Source of the DNA: Spinacia oleracea
Lineage: Eukaryota; Streptophyta; Magnoliopsida; Caryophyllales; Amaranthaceae
Reading direction: 5' to 3'
Assembly: GCF_020520425.1 (NCBI RefSeq)
Contig: NC_079492.1
Span: forward strand, 146,165,861-146,229,860
DNA: 64,000 nt
Numbering within the stretch: the first letter of the stretch is position 1; each line of letters begins with the position of its first letter. Made by a program: the position numbers and the translations under genes. Shown piece after piece: positions 1-11,952 of this stretch. Under the pieces are notes generated by a model. The model did not search any database, had not been told where the DNA came from, and saw only the letters and a program-made list of their open reading frames with translations.

Positions 1-46
1 GTATCTCTTTTGAAAAAGAATATGTCAATCGATAACTGACAGCTAC

Positions 47-3000
47 CTTGAGTTGTTGCAATTTGAGGACTTGGTGCATTTTGAAACGAGTTACATTCTT
101 CTTGATGGTATTTTCATCAGTTATAAAGCTTGAAGATGGAAGAAATCCACACTTGGGCTGCCCATGGGAGACAAAGGAAGTAACAATAAGACCAACTGAA
201 TCGAAGTTATACTTATATGGGTCTATTAATTGAGAATGGTTTCTAATTTATGCCGTTAAAAAAAAAGAGAATTATGTCATATAATAACGAGACCACCTTA
301 ATCTCCACGGATATGCATGGTGCTCCTTCAGATATGCCTGCAAGAAGACCAAACAGCACGATTAAGAAGTTATCTTGAAGTAAGCAATGATTCATCCTTT
401 TCTTCAAAATATTTGTTGAGCACATGGTTTTCTACTTCTCTTTACAGAAAGTAAGTATTAAGCATTTGCAAAGACAAAGGTCAGTTAATGTTTCCGAACT
501 AGAAGAAGAAAAAGGATTTATTATATCTAAACCCTAGCAGGTTATAACACACTATCTATTTTCAATTACTGATACTGTATCTAAATCTTTCCAAATGTTT
601 TAACGAAGATTTAAGTTACTTGGGTGAATCGTGTTCTGAATTTCTGATACTCTGTAACATATAAAGTCGTCTTTTCTTCTCTGGAAGTGAAAGAACAATT
701 GATCATGTAGTTTAACCTTGGGGGAATACTGAATGATCTGACATTAGCATCACAGAATCAGCATAACAATCAACTTTGGCAGCATTAACTCTCCAACCAG
801 GACGCTGGGAGAGAGTATTTCTTTCAACTGACTCCAGAAATCCCCTTGACACAAGTATCCGCACCTGCAAGTTTGATAGAAGCCAATAATGTCCAAAGAG
901 TGATACTAGTTGACCAAAGGTGATGCACAGGTGTATATTGCACTTTTTCTCAAGATATCCACAAAACTAAATCCCAAAATATTTGTCATGCTTGAGTAGG
1001 AATTAAGGTGATGGTGGACCAAAAGCATAAATTATGACAAAGGGAAACTACATAATCACACCCTCTACAACTAATTTGAATACTCCCTCTTGTTTTACAC
1101 TTGTTTCTAGGAATGTTAGTGGGTGCAAGAAAAAGGTGGATAAAGCAAGAGAGAGTGAGTAGAAAGGTGTAATTACTGTGGGGTACAGAGGCTAAGATGG
1201 TAAAAAGTGCTTGCCAAAAACAGAATAAAGTAGAAGTAGAATGAAAAGAAAAAAAAATGAAAGAAAAAAACAGAGGGAGTATATAACTATAAAGAAGACG
1301 GATTTGGGACATAAATTAACAAAAGGCCTCATGTTTTTAATACAAATAGGAAAATGATGGGGAAAATGAACCATAGACGGCCAGTCAATTTTAAGCACTC
1401 CTCTGCATAACCAGAAACCCCTAGCTAAATTGAGGTACTTTTAACAGTTTACAACAAACTTCAGCTCTGCCCCCCTACACAGTCACATAACAGACTACAT
1501 CCTTTCCTTCCTCGTCTAATTCTTCATATGCTTGAGAACAAGCGCAAGTCTAACTCTAAGATACTCACAGCGTCATAATGACTATACACATTACAAACCA
1601 CACAATCCAAGCATAAAACCAAACATATAATCTCAGTGACAACATTAGTTATGGCCTTTATTTAAGCAATTTCAACAACTTCAGTAGTAAGACACCGTTT
1701 GATCTGACAAACATAGCATAGACAAACTAAAACTACAATAATTGTCCGAGTAATCAACATACCAACATACCCCAGGATCGACAAACTCTGATCCTAACAG
1801 AGGGATCATCACACATTGCACATACATCTGCTCCGCAATCTCCCTGTTTGGGGATGTAACAATAGACCCAGCATCTTTCCATAAGATGCATTCATGCTTG
1901 GACAAAGCTGAGCGTTCGGTCTCTTCTATCGACCCATTCCTCACAACTTTCTGCACCCGTATTATTTTCCCACTCTGCGCAGTGTGGAAAGTGATCAGTA
2001 AATTGTGGCAACTTAAATAAAGTTCATCTAGCATGCAAAATCATAAGCATTAATGCCTTCCGGAAACAGCCATCTAAATCCTATGGACTAAACTACTCCG
2101 TACATAAGTAAACCCCAAATAAGATTACATCAGGGCATGTACTTTCCTGAACTCACGTAACTGTTATTATACTTACCCATCTAAAGCTTTGAGCATCAGC
2201 TCTTACAAACCAATAACCAACAGCAACTAAACTGCCTTCTCAAACTTCAGCTTATCTCATCTACACTTAAAGAAAAGTAGCAAGAACAAGCAGAAACAGG
2301 ACAGGCACAACCCCCAACTGATACAAATAAGCACTAAAAGGACAGCAACTTACAGCAATACATACTCTGTCACCTTATCACTGCTCGTACAAGGTACTTG
2401 AGACAAATCTTCTTTAATTAAATTCTTCCAAGGCAGTACTTCTTCAGTGAAATAACTTTTTTTTCTTCCCAAAATGGTCATCCTATAACACTCAAATATA
2501 AAGCCCGTATGGTTTCATAATCTAGTGTGAAAATAAAAGGCACAAATAAACAAGAAAAGGGCAGCTACCAGCCAATGAATATCTGGTTGAATACTCAGAA
2601 AGTCATAACAATATAGAAGTATGCATTAGAAAAATGGCAGTTGGAAACTTATAGTATACATATTCAGAAAATTGACCAATTTGCTAATTAATCCCCCCCC
2701 CCCCTAAAGATTGTGAATTGACCAATTTGTTTTTCATGTCATCGTACTGCAAAATGAATTTGTGATTCTAAATTGTGCTCCTCCCTGGAAAATAACCTTT
2801 TACCAAATGTGGACTATTAGAGATTTAAAGTAGGCTGGAAGGAGTAACTTATATTTATTCAATAAATAGAATTCTAATGTAAGCAGCACAAGTATTACCA
2901 TCTAGAAGAAAACATAAAAGAGAAATTGAGCTTAGATGAAGCTTCAAATTGAAGTAATTAACAAATAAAATAGCTTGAAATTATAAAATGATGGAAGAGT

Positions 3001-3173
3001 TTAAAGATTATATAAGTCACCTAGCATGCAATAATAAAAAGTGCAAATATCAAAAGATGGTAAAAACATACAAAGGCAGGAGAAGATCCAGTGTATGCAA
3101 GAACAAGATTAACTGCTCCTTCCCCTCTGTAACTCCAATCACTTGCATCCTTTTCCTCTAAAATGAAATCCAT
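47..3173 (-). CDS. IPK1: Inositol-pentakisphosphate 2-kinase, 5' half (partial, 5 exons)
   Basis: This enzyme phosphorylates inositol pentakisphosphate at position 2 to make phytate (InsP6). Exons on the minus strand are 3173-3072, 1974-1771, 864-717, 337-297 and 157-47; all junctions are GT-AG and in phase, and the next donor is at 46-45, so the rest of the gene lies beyond the left edge. The first 34 residues carry the family N-terminus MDFILEEKDASDW followed by YRGEGAVNLVLAY, the glycine-rich ATP-binding segment. Exon 2 gives GKIIRVQK, a run of polar residues and VQCVMIPLLG; exon 3 contains RPGWRVNAAKVD; exon 4 has GAPCISVEIK and exon 5 PKCGFLP, all characteristic of plant IPK1. The start follows a TGTAG acceptor, so the ATG sits at the head of the second exon after a leader intron. 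A motif-saturated transposon (4682-7374) lies directly upstream. Family assignment is secure; integrity of the missing half is unknown. Confidence 0.93.
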
Positions 3174-4673
3174 TCTACAAAAAGAAAAAGAAACAAAAGG
3201 CAAATTAACCACCAGAAATCAACACTCCAAACAAAAAACCAATTTCAAAGATCTATACTGGACTGCAGAAAAGTGTATCAAGAACTTCAGAAATTACGTA
3301 TGACTGAAGTCCTAATTAAACTAAAAATTGCAGAGAAAATTAGAGAGTGGGAGAAATCAGAAATAGTAATCTTGAGAATAAAAGATGGAGAGAGAACAGA
3401 CAATACTGTACTTCTTTATAGATAAAGTGCATGGTAACTGACAACAAAGATAAAAATGGCCGAGGAAAAAAAAAACCACAAGCAGCAAAGTGGCAATTAG
3501 CAAGCACCAGGTTCTGGAGTCATTGTTCAAGAATCACGATCTTGACATCATCTACTCTACAGTATATGAAAATTCAATAAGCAATAGAAAATCAAGAGTT
3601 TAGTGCTATCATTTTGGTTTTGAAGGAACAAATTCAAACCAAAGGTGGAGTAACGTTCGTATAGACGGATGATGGATAGTCGATGGATCCCAGTTATCGC
3701 AAGTAGAGAGGTCTCTTCCTTACCTCAATTATAAGATTTTCAAGAGTCACAAAAGTGAAGCTTAGGGACAAAAAACAACCAAATAAGCAACACTCTGCAG
3801 GAGAATATGACAAGAGAATACGAATATGCATGGTGGTTACCAAAGTGAGAAGTAACCAAATTTAATTGGAAATCAACTTAGTCCCAGTTAAGATAGTCTA
3901 CCATTGTTGCATTCAAATAAGGGGATACCTATCTAAAGACGGTACCTAACATTTAAACAACATGATCGAGAAACAGCTAGAACTAAATCGAAAAGGGGCA
4001 TAATGATTAATGAGTACCTGCATTGCAAAGCCTACTGCCACAACCAGCACCTCTAACCAAATCCAAAAACACACTTTCATTCAAACCATCCTGTGGCACA
4101 AAGACATCTCCCAATCTTCAGTGCTGTTCTTGGTGAGCCTTTTATGGTTAATAATTCATTATTGTGTCAGGCACCAATTCATGCATTCAGCATTTCGTCT
4201 ATAATTCAGAATACAATATTTACTTTTCACTTGTGCAAATTGAGCATTCAAAATTCACATTCAAATCAAATTTAACCCCAATTCTCATCAAATTTTCACC
4301 TGTTTTGGTTCCTTTTTCAAAATTTCAATCATAAATCCTAGTTTCCACCATTATTAAACTACTATACATCAATTAAACATGAATTCATTATAATCATACA
4401 TGATACAACACGCATAAAAAATCGATTGAAAAAGGACATGGTCGTACCTGATGAGAGTGCGAATTGCGACAATAATGAAATAGATGATAAATTGCGGAAA
4501 AAACAAATTTGTTCTCGTTATTTTCCGCAATATTTATGAGAATTGTTGTTTCTGGATTATCATGGAGACGAGAAACGAAGGAATTGGTGAATTTTAGGGT
4601 TGAGAACTGACGAGAGTGAGTGAGTGAGTGAGCGAGCGAGGGAAATGTCTAGAACGATTTCCCGAAATAGCCA
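3174..4673 (-). promoter_or_regulatory. IPK1 leader intron, 5' UTR exon and promoter-proximal DNA
   Basis: Reading the minus strand, a leader exon ends at 4448 with CATCAG followed by the donor GTACGA at 4447. The intron runs to the acceptor TGTAG ending at 3176, two bases before the IPK1 start codon. The leader exon probably begins between about 4560 and 4640, in or next to a GAGT-type microsatellite (4614-4640), but I see no clear TATA box and the start point is not fixed. The intron shows no coding segment or recognisable transposon. Transposon A begins at 4682, so only tens of bases of original promoter separate it from the likely transcription start. Confidence 0.55.
4614..4640. repeat. 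GAGT/GAGC microsatellite at the IPK1 5' end
   Basis: Imperfect tandem tetranucleotide, GAGT units passing into GAGC units, in the presumed 5' leader or core promoter of IPK1 (CT-rich on the gene strand). CT-rich leaders are common near plant transcription starts. No function is claimed. Confidence 0.75.
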
Positions 4674-4681
4674 GAAGGCCC

Positions 4682-7374
4682 CACCACGCGGATGGTGCAG
4701 GGGCCTGCACGTAGATCTACGTGCACCTGCACCAAAACGCAAAAAACAAAAAAAATACAAAAAGAACATAAGAAACTAAACAGAAAGAACATAATAGAGT
4801 AAACGAAAAGAACATTAACCAAAAGCTGAAAAGAACACTAATGTTAAAAAACTAAAGAAAATGTACAAAATTGAAAATAACATATTCTCTCTCCTGATAC
4901 ACTATAAAAAGAACAACTATTTTACAAAAAAAACATCATGTGAAAAATGCAACAGAAAAACAAAAAAAAAACATATTACCGATAATATTATAAAAAATTA
5001 AAAACAGTAAAAAAGTTAAAAAGTTAAAAAGAACACAAAATAATTAAAAAAAGAACACAAAATAATTAAAAAAAGAACAACAACTTTTTTAGAAAACACA
5101 AAGAATAAAATCAAAAGAAAAATAAAATAACAAAAACTCAAAAAAATTTAAGAAAAAGACAGCAAAAAAAAGAACAAGAGAACAAAACACATGAAAAAGA
5201 ACAACATGCATTTTCTTTTTCCTTATCAAACAAAAGAACAGAATGAAGGGGACGAAAAGAACAACAAATCTATGTTCTTTTATTAGTTGTATTTGTTCTT
5301 TTCAAACCACTTAGTGTTCTAATTAAAAAGACAAAAACAACGATATTTTGATGCACTTAAAACTAGATATATATTTTTATTTAAATGTATTTTTGTTCTT
5401 ATCCAACGCATCAGATCTATGTTCTTTTATTAAGTGTTATTTGTTCTATTCAAACGATTTCATGTTCTAATTAAAAAAAAGACGAAACGACGATTTTTTG
5501 ATGCACTTAAAACTAAATCTATATTTTTTTTTAAAGTATTTTTGTTCTTTTACCACGAATCAGACTATGTTCTTTTTTAAGTGTTATGTGTTCTTTTCAA
5601 ACCATTATATGTTCTTTTTTTAACAATCTATGTACGTTGATATAAAAGAACAAACTATGTTGATTTAAAAGAACAAACTATGTTGATGCCACAGTAAAAG
5701 TAAAGTTGTGAAAAGAACATTACAATTTTAAAAGAACATTAGAGGAAAGAAAAAGGAAACGTACCTTAAACACTTGATCAACATTTATCAGGAGCATCAA
5801 TATCTTTTAATAAATCTTTAAAAACTGATCTCAATCCTCGGAAAATATCACCCTCTGCAGATATTCTCTTGCTTCGAAAACTAGCCAAATTGAACTAGTG
5901 TTTTTCTTAATTGACTCATTTTTCAACCAAGGAGAAACATTCAGAAGGAATTTTAGAGAGAGAATAAGGAGAAAATATATTTTTTACTCTTTCACTCACC
6001 ATCTCACTCTTTCTCTCTCAAAAAATCTCTCTTATGTTGAGAGAATATAAATCCTCTCATCTTTCTCTCTCTAAAATGTATTTATAAAATGACTAATGGT
6101 TATGATTCATAAGTATAATTATTATATATATATATAGTTGCTGAAAAATAGAAAATGAAAAAAATAGAAAGTAGAATCAAAGAATAACTGAGAAGGAGAA
6201 AGGAAAAATTCTTAAAGAGTGCATAATGAGAACTATGCACGTGTTTTTATTTTGTTCTTTTAACAGAATATTATAAAAAGAACAAATGAAAAGACTAAAA
6301 GAACAAATAGAGAGACTAAAAGAACAAGTCAAGTACCTTGTCCAACAATAATATATGATTCGGAATCATTATTTTCATCATTTTCATCATTCTGTTATGA
6401 ATTATCAAGCACATTATTCATAATATCTGAAAAATAATAGGTTAACATGTATAAAACCAAGAAAAAGAACGTAACCAAAAGAACAAAGGATAAATAAAAA
6501 GTAAGAAGAAAAATAACACAATAAAATAAAAAGAACAAGTTATGAAACGCAAATGAAATTGAAAATAATAAAAAAGAAGAACACAATAGAATGAAAGAAC
6601 AAATTATGAAACGCAAATGGTCTACTTTTCTACTATAATGAAACTGTTCTTTTAATACGAGCATAAAGAAATTGTTCTTTTGATACGAGCATATGTTCTT
6701 TTAATACGTAAAACTGTTCTTTTCTGGAAAAAAGTCGTATTTATATAATCCAAATCTTCAAAATCAGCGATTTCAACGAAATCAGCGTGTTGTTCCATAA
6801 TTTGATTCATTAAAATCATCAAAACCATCAAAACTCGATTATTACAAAAACAAAATCATCAAAACAATGAAATTAATCAAACACACGATTATTACAAAAT
6901 CAAAATCATCAAAACTTAGAATTTATTATTTCAAAATTGAAAAATTACCTCCCAAAATCTGATTATCAGCTGCAGAATTCAGATTTGAAGAAGAAGAATC
7001 GATTTAATTTGATGTTGAAGCAGAAAAATCATCGAAATTTTGGGAATTTTCACCACTTTATCTCTCTAAGAACCATTTTAGAAAACCTAGTTCATACTTT
7101 CTCTCTCCTCTTCACAATTTGAGTTCAAAACATAAAATCTAGCAGAATATATATCGCAAGAAAAAAGCAAATCGAATAAAAAACGCGAAATACAGAGCTG
7201 AAAAGAACAGAGCCTTTAATGTTCTTTTGTTCAAGGGTATTGTTCTTTTGTTCAAGGAAAATGTTCTTTTGTTCCCGGGATTTAATGAAACACGCGCGTT
7301 TTATGTGTTTTTATGTCGTTTTGTTTCCGGTGCACCTAGAGCATGGTGCACACGCCTGCACCATCAAATTTGCG
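4682..7374. mobile_element. Element A: motif-saturated terminal-inverted-repeat transposon, probably Mutator-like
   Basis: The element is bounded by the 8-bp direct repeat GAAGGCCC at 4674-4681 and 7375-7382. Its ends share the inverted sequence GATGGTGCAGG (4691-4701 and, inverted, 7354-7364), and each end is itself palindromic. Between them lies very AT-rich DNA with roughly 40 copies of AAAAGAACA or its complement TGTTCTTTT, switching orientation in blocks (forward about 4740-5260, reverse 5273-5620, mixed after). A few islands look exon-like on the minus strand, with donor-like AAG/GTAC steps near 5763 and 6335 and a leader-like stretch near 6940-7130, but I found no transposase. An 8-9-bp target duplication fits Mutator-like elements. 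The ends are imperfect, so superfamily is inference; the motif saturation is directly visible. Confidence 0.7.
4694..4733. repeat. Terminal hairpin of element A (left end)
   Basis: GGTGCAGG at 4694-4701 pairs with CCTGCACC at 4726-4733, and between them lies a perfect 20-bp palindrome at 4706-4725 centred on AGATCT. The right end (7329-7364) carries a related but shorter palindrome around GGTGCACC and GCATGGTGCA. These are the most GC-rich bases of the element and mark its termini. Confidence 0.8.
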
Positions 7375-7382
7375 GAAGGCCC

Positions 7383-8598
7383 AACACAATAATTAATTCC
7401 CAATTTTATTAGATTGAAAACTTTCTCCGGTAGACGGTAGTATCTTTCACGTTGAAGCGGATACGAGTGTTTTTAAGAATTTTAATTCAGCATAAAACGG
7501 TCAACATCTAGCGGTTTAATAAAAAGAACCGCTAACTCTATTAGTGGTTTAACATAAGAATCACTTCTAGTATTAGCGGTTCTTTATATGTATTTTGATG
7601 TGACTAATTGTGTAGGAATAACTAGGAAAGAGGATATAGTACGTTAATTGTTTATAAATAAAGGAAAACCGCTATCATCGCTAGTGGTTCTATAGTTAAA
7701 ACATCAACTAACGGTATCGGTTTTGTGCTAAAAAAATAATTACTTATATTATATTTCTTACCCGAACTTATGTGTACGATACTACATGAAATAGTTTGTA
7801 AACAAAATGTAAATTTTGGGAATTGTTTTAAATGCCTATGGTAATGAAACTTTATCTCAAACTTCGTTAATTTATATTTCCAACCAATACGACTCAATTT
7901 CACGAATTGCTCCCCAAATGATAATAGATTGTAATGAGAATTTAAGAAGAAAAAAAAAAGATTATTTGAGAGAACTAGCATTATCATGAGAAGGGATATT
8001 GATTTTCCTTGTAAATTTACATTCAATTTAATCTCATTCACATCATTTATAACCGGCTACCAAACAAGCACGTGTCATAAACTAGTTTATAGACAAAACC
8101 CTAAAATCATTTATTTTTCACAATTATAAAATGTTACTCGCAATGTTATCAAAATCGCGATTCTTCTTTAAATTGGAAGGGCTTGTCACAATTGCATCGT
8201 AAAACCGAGTCGTAAAGTTGTAAGATTCTACGAATTTGCGGAGGTGAGATTTTATGATAAAATTTGTAAAAAAAAAAATACCCATTTTTCAACAGGTAAC
8301 ACTTAAAATTTAATTGTTTAAATCAAAGCATTATATACTCACGTATATGTTTTTAGAAGAAAGAACATTTATGGTGTATCAAGTTATTTTTGTTGTATTA
8401 GATAGTTGTATTTTAATATCGTAAAATTCTATTTTAGATAAGGGGTTCATTAGAACGTAAGAATAGTTTTTGATGCAAACAAAAGGAATATGAAAGTATA
8501 ACTAGTGCAACATAAATAATTTAATTACTCATAATAAAATGTAAGCACGAATACATAACACAATTTACTTTAAAGTAAAACAAGGAACCTAGGCATGC
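7383..8598. other. Intergenic DNA between element A and DFR, with a palindromic AGCGGTT cluster
   Basis: No coding segment is supported here. Between about 7485 and 7735 the heptamer AGCGGTT and variants (AGTGGTT, ACCGCTA) recur at least eight times in both orientations, for example paired copies near 7508 and 7535 and a reversed set near 7668-7700. This could be the remains of another short inverted-repeat element; I could not fix its ends. The rest, including the DFR 3' flank, is featureless AT-rich sequence. Confidence 0.5.
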
Positions 8599-11500
8599 TT
8601 AATCAATAATGGTATTAGGATTCTCATTATTTTCATTTTCGCCATAGGAAGGAGGGAGAAGTCCCTTTGTTCTGCAAGTATCAACAGCTCCTTTGTACAT
8701 GTCCTTTAATTCGTACTTGAACTTGAAATTTAATCCCATCAACTTTTCTGAAGAAAAATGTACATGTTCCATATCCTCTTCGAAGTCCTTGAATCTGTCC
8801 AATTGTTAAATAAGTTCAAAATTTAAGAAATTCAACTAATGATTACTCCCTCCGTCCCTTAATACTCGCACCGTTTTGACTGAACACGCTTGTCAATGCA
8901 CAACTTTGACCGCCAATGTCTTTAGCTACATATTATAAAAACTTATAAAAATATTAATATTTTGAAAATATATATTAAGATGAAGCTAACAATATATTAT
9001 ATACTAACATTTGTTTTCATATACTAGAAATAATATAAAGTCAAAGTGAATTATGTAAATAGTGAAAAAAGTCAAAACGGTGCGAGTATTAAGGGACATA
9101 GGGAGTAATGTTTATGGCATACTTTTGATGAAAGACCCTAGAATGAATCTTTCACATCCTCACTACTCATTAAAATTCACAACTCATACTAATAAGCCAG
9201 TCTCTTAAAAGTAAAAATGAGAAGTGAAAAGCTTATGTAAAGATGGTCATGGGCGGGGCCTACGGAGGCCCAACCCGACCCCGCATGAAAAAGCTCGATT
9301 AAGCACGGGCACAAAAAAACACGGTACGATACGAGCATGGAGTACCACTAGACAAAGTACGTGATACATAATATTTGCCTAACTGTTAAATCTCATAGAG
9401 CACGCAGTACGTTATAGTATTAAAGAGAGACGCTACTTACTTAGTGGGAATATTGTATTCGGGATATTCCTCCCTCAACATTTTGCCAATATCATAGATA
9501 GTAGCATCACAAGCTGAAGCAATGTAACGGCCCTTGGCATTAGGGTGCTCATACAAGTATATATGAGCCATGCAAAGGTCATCTAAATGTACAAATTGAC
9601 CTTGCTTGATTATTGAATAGTGAGCTTCATTTCCTGAAAATTAATTAAAACACAAATAATTAATTAATGACATAAACTACTCCACATGATTAATTACTTG
9701 TTGATTTAATACTTTAAACCAACAATTAACTTACTAGTAATTGGAGATAACGCAGTTATGAGACTGGGGGGCATTGTTGGAGTGATAAAAGGTCCAACCA
9801 CCAAAGGTGGAATGATACTTATAAAATCAAGATTGTTTTCAGCAGCAAATTTCCAAGCAGCTTTCTCCGCTAGTGTTTTCGATACAAAGTACATCTGAGA
9901 TCATACAATGAAATCGTATACGGAGTAATAAGGAAACAAATTAATTCTCGAAAAGTTAGAAGCAATACTAAAAGGTAAGGAGTATGTAGTACGTAGTAAG
10001 GTAGGAGTGTAGTACTAAAGTGTGTTAAAAAAAAAAGAGATAGTAGTGCTAAAGATGGTTGTGGCCGGCCGGCCCGTCTCGGCACGGGCACGCAATCGTG
10101 GATCAGGCGCGGGTCGCTTTTTTCATGACACGAGGATCGACACAACAAATCAAGTTAAATTTAGTAAGACCTGATCAAATGACGGGCCGGGCCGGGCCGT
10201 GGCATAAAAAATCAACCCGTTATGTCAGGTTGGGTCGGGCCAAAAATTTGTGCCCAAACCCGCTATTCCGAGCCTAAAATACCAGGCTTTCGGGCCAATT
10301 TCGGGCCGGGCCAAATTTATAACTAAAAATTGTAGTTTTATGTTTCCCCAATCCTGCCGAAAAAATTAAAAAATTCGGGCCAGGTCCGAGAACCGGAGAA
10401 AATTCTACCCAAACTTGCAAAATTTCGGGTCGGGTCGGGCCTGGCTCATCTTGATCAAGTCTAAATTTAGTGAAATTAGGCTTAGACACGAATGTCCATC
10501 CCGAGTGCAAGTGGACATGTGCCGCATTTTGAAACTTTTGATCCGGCCTGTATGTGGGCTTGGGTAGACTGGGCCTGTGGGATCAACCTGAAGCCCGGCC
10601 CAACCTACATCCATCTATACGTAATATTGTACTACTCCGTATGTACGAAGTACTATTTATTCTGTAAAATAATTACAGGGTTAATTAATTACCCATCCAG
10701 TCATCTTTTTGGAGCTGCAAAACTCCATGTCGCTCCAACAAGTTTCATCATACACAGGTTTTTGGATTTCTTCAACATTGACAGTTCCTGCTGATGATGT
10801 GAAAACCAGTCTTCGAATTTTGGCCTTGGCGCATGATCTCATTATGTCTAACATGCCATTTATGGTAGGCTTAATCACCTCATTCTGTAACCAAAATAAC
10901 ATTAGGAACTAAATTTAATGTTCAATAACACCTTTAAAAATGAAAATCAGATACTCCTGTGGTTTAATTTAATTTAGGGGTAGGGGGGCGCTAATTAATG
11001 GTATTTTAAATATTTACCCTTTTTAAATTTCAATCTTTTTTATTTACCACCTTATAATATAATTTCATATTTATCATCTTAATTTTATGAAAACTTTTGT
11101 ACGCACCACCTTTTAACGGATTCCATCAAATTTCATCTACGTGTATCACACTTAACCAATTTTTTAAATTTTCCTCCCCTTTCATTAAAGAAGGTCCACA
11201 TGGACGGAAATTTGTGAATACAAAACATTTAATAAAGATTAGAGGAGTAAATTAATATGAAATTATAAGGTGTTAAACACAAAAACATAAAATTTAAAGT
11301 CGATAAATATCAACTAACCTCAGGATCGTTGGAATCAAAGTCCATGGGGGTGGCAACATGAAAGACGCCGGCGCAACCACTGATAGCTTCGTCGAAGCTT
11401 CCTTGTTCATTAAGGTCTGCTTTCCATAGTGTCAAGTGAGTGTTTGCATTTGGCAAATCCAACAAATGCTGCACTTTTTTCACGTTACCTACAAAATAAT

Positions 11501-11705
11501 TTTCATACAACAATAATATTAGTACGTCAATGTATAACGAACCTAGGAAATTATTTGAACGTAGTAATTAGTAGATAACAAATAGACCAGGGTCTCGAAC
11601 GGTGGCTCGGACGATGTAGCCATGCTCGAGGAGCCTCTTGACAAGCCATGAGCCTATAAACCCGGCGGCACCCGTAACACAAACAATCTCTCCTTGCACA
11701 ACCAT
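8599..11705 (-). CDS. DFR: Dihydroflavonol 4-reductase, complete, 6 exons, 342 aa
   Basis: This cytosolic NADPH-dependent reductase turns dihydroflavonols into leucoanthocyanidins, the step before anthocyanins and proanthocyanidins. Exons on the minus strand: 11705-11588, 11488-11319, 10884-10693, 9894-9735, 9633-9441 and 8794-8599. They join in phase to 342 codons plus TAA, a normal family length with the usual six-exon layout. Residues 10-18 are the Rossmann motif VTGAAGFIG; the catalytic set is Ser126/Ser127 in FTSSAGT with Tyr162 and Lys166 in MYFVSK. Asn132 in TVNVEE sits at the position known to set B-ring preference (Asn type). Exon 5 keeps the family block [19 protein letters not shown], which argues for DFR over cinnamoyl-CoA reductase. 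Introns 3 and 5 hold transposon sequence, and a Stowaway lies about 250 bp upstream. If the plant is a betalain-making Caryophyllales, the product would serve proanthocyanidins rather than petal colour (inference). Confidence 0.95.
8846..9105. mobile_element. Stowaway MITE in DFR intron 5
   Basis: Inverted ends CTCCCTCCGTCCCTTAATAC and its near-complement are flanked by TA at 8844-8845 and 9106-9107. The ends extend into a longer inverted repeat (GCACCGTTTTGAC at the left, its complement at the right), so the element folds as one hairpin. No coding capacity. Confidence 0.9.
9241..9345. repeat. Fragment of GGGCC-rich dispersed repeat in DFR intron 5
   Basis: Begins AAAGATGGTCATGGGC and continues with GGCCCAACCCGACCCCG, the same start and word composition as the longer repeat at about 10050-10460. 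It looks like a truncated copy of that family. Confidence 0.5.
10050..10460. repeat. GC-rich GGCCCGG dispersed repeat in DFR intron 3
   Basis: About 410 bp dense in GGGCCGGGCC, TCGGGCC and GGCCCG words, far richer in GC than its surroundings. The left end AAGATGGTTGTGGCCGG and the right end GGCCTGGCTCATCTTGATC form a weak inverted repeat around AAGATG, suggesting a non-autonomous DNA transposon, perhaps hAT-like. Target duplication not resolved. Confidence 0.55.
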
Positions 11706-11758
11706 TATGATTATATAATTAGTTATTATATTGTGCATTTGTTACATATTACTTTGGT

Positions 11759-11766
11759 TTATATAC
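11759..11766 (-). promoter_or_regulatory. Candidate TATA box of DFR
   Basis: TATATAAA on the minus strand, 54-61 bases upstream of the DFR start codon, would place transcription start near 11730 and give a leader of roughly 25-30 bases. Position and sequence fit; no other support. Confidence 0.5.
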
Positions 11767-11952
11767 ATGTATACTACCCATATCATTTTACTGACATTAT
11801 TAGAGGGTATTTATTGCAGGGTTTAATGGTAGGTGAAGAAGGGAAGATAAGAAAGCCAGGTAGGTTGGGTTCTCGTGATTAAGTAGAATAGTAGATACAC
11901 TATGTAATTAGGTCAATTTTAAGATATACTTCGTATATATGTAGTAGTACTA

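Noticed and set aside
986-2034. Long open frames on the minus strand inside IPK1 taken as separate genes
   Set aside because: The frame around 1681-2034 is IPK1 exon 2 plus intron read-through, and the 986-1312 frame is intron sequence with no family motif.
4740-7270. AGAACA and TGTTCT words of element A look like steroid-receptor half sites
   Set aside because: Plants lack the nuclear receptors that bind these words, and the words form an AT-rich repeat series within a bounded element rather than spaced inverted half-site pairs.
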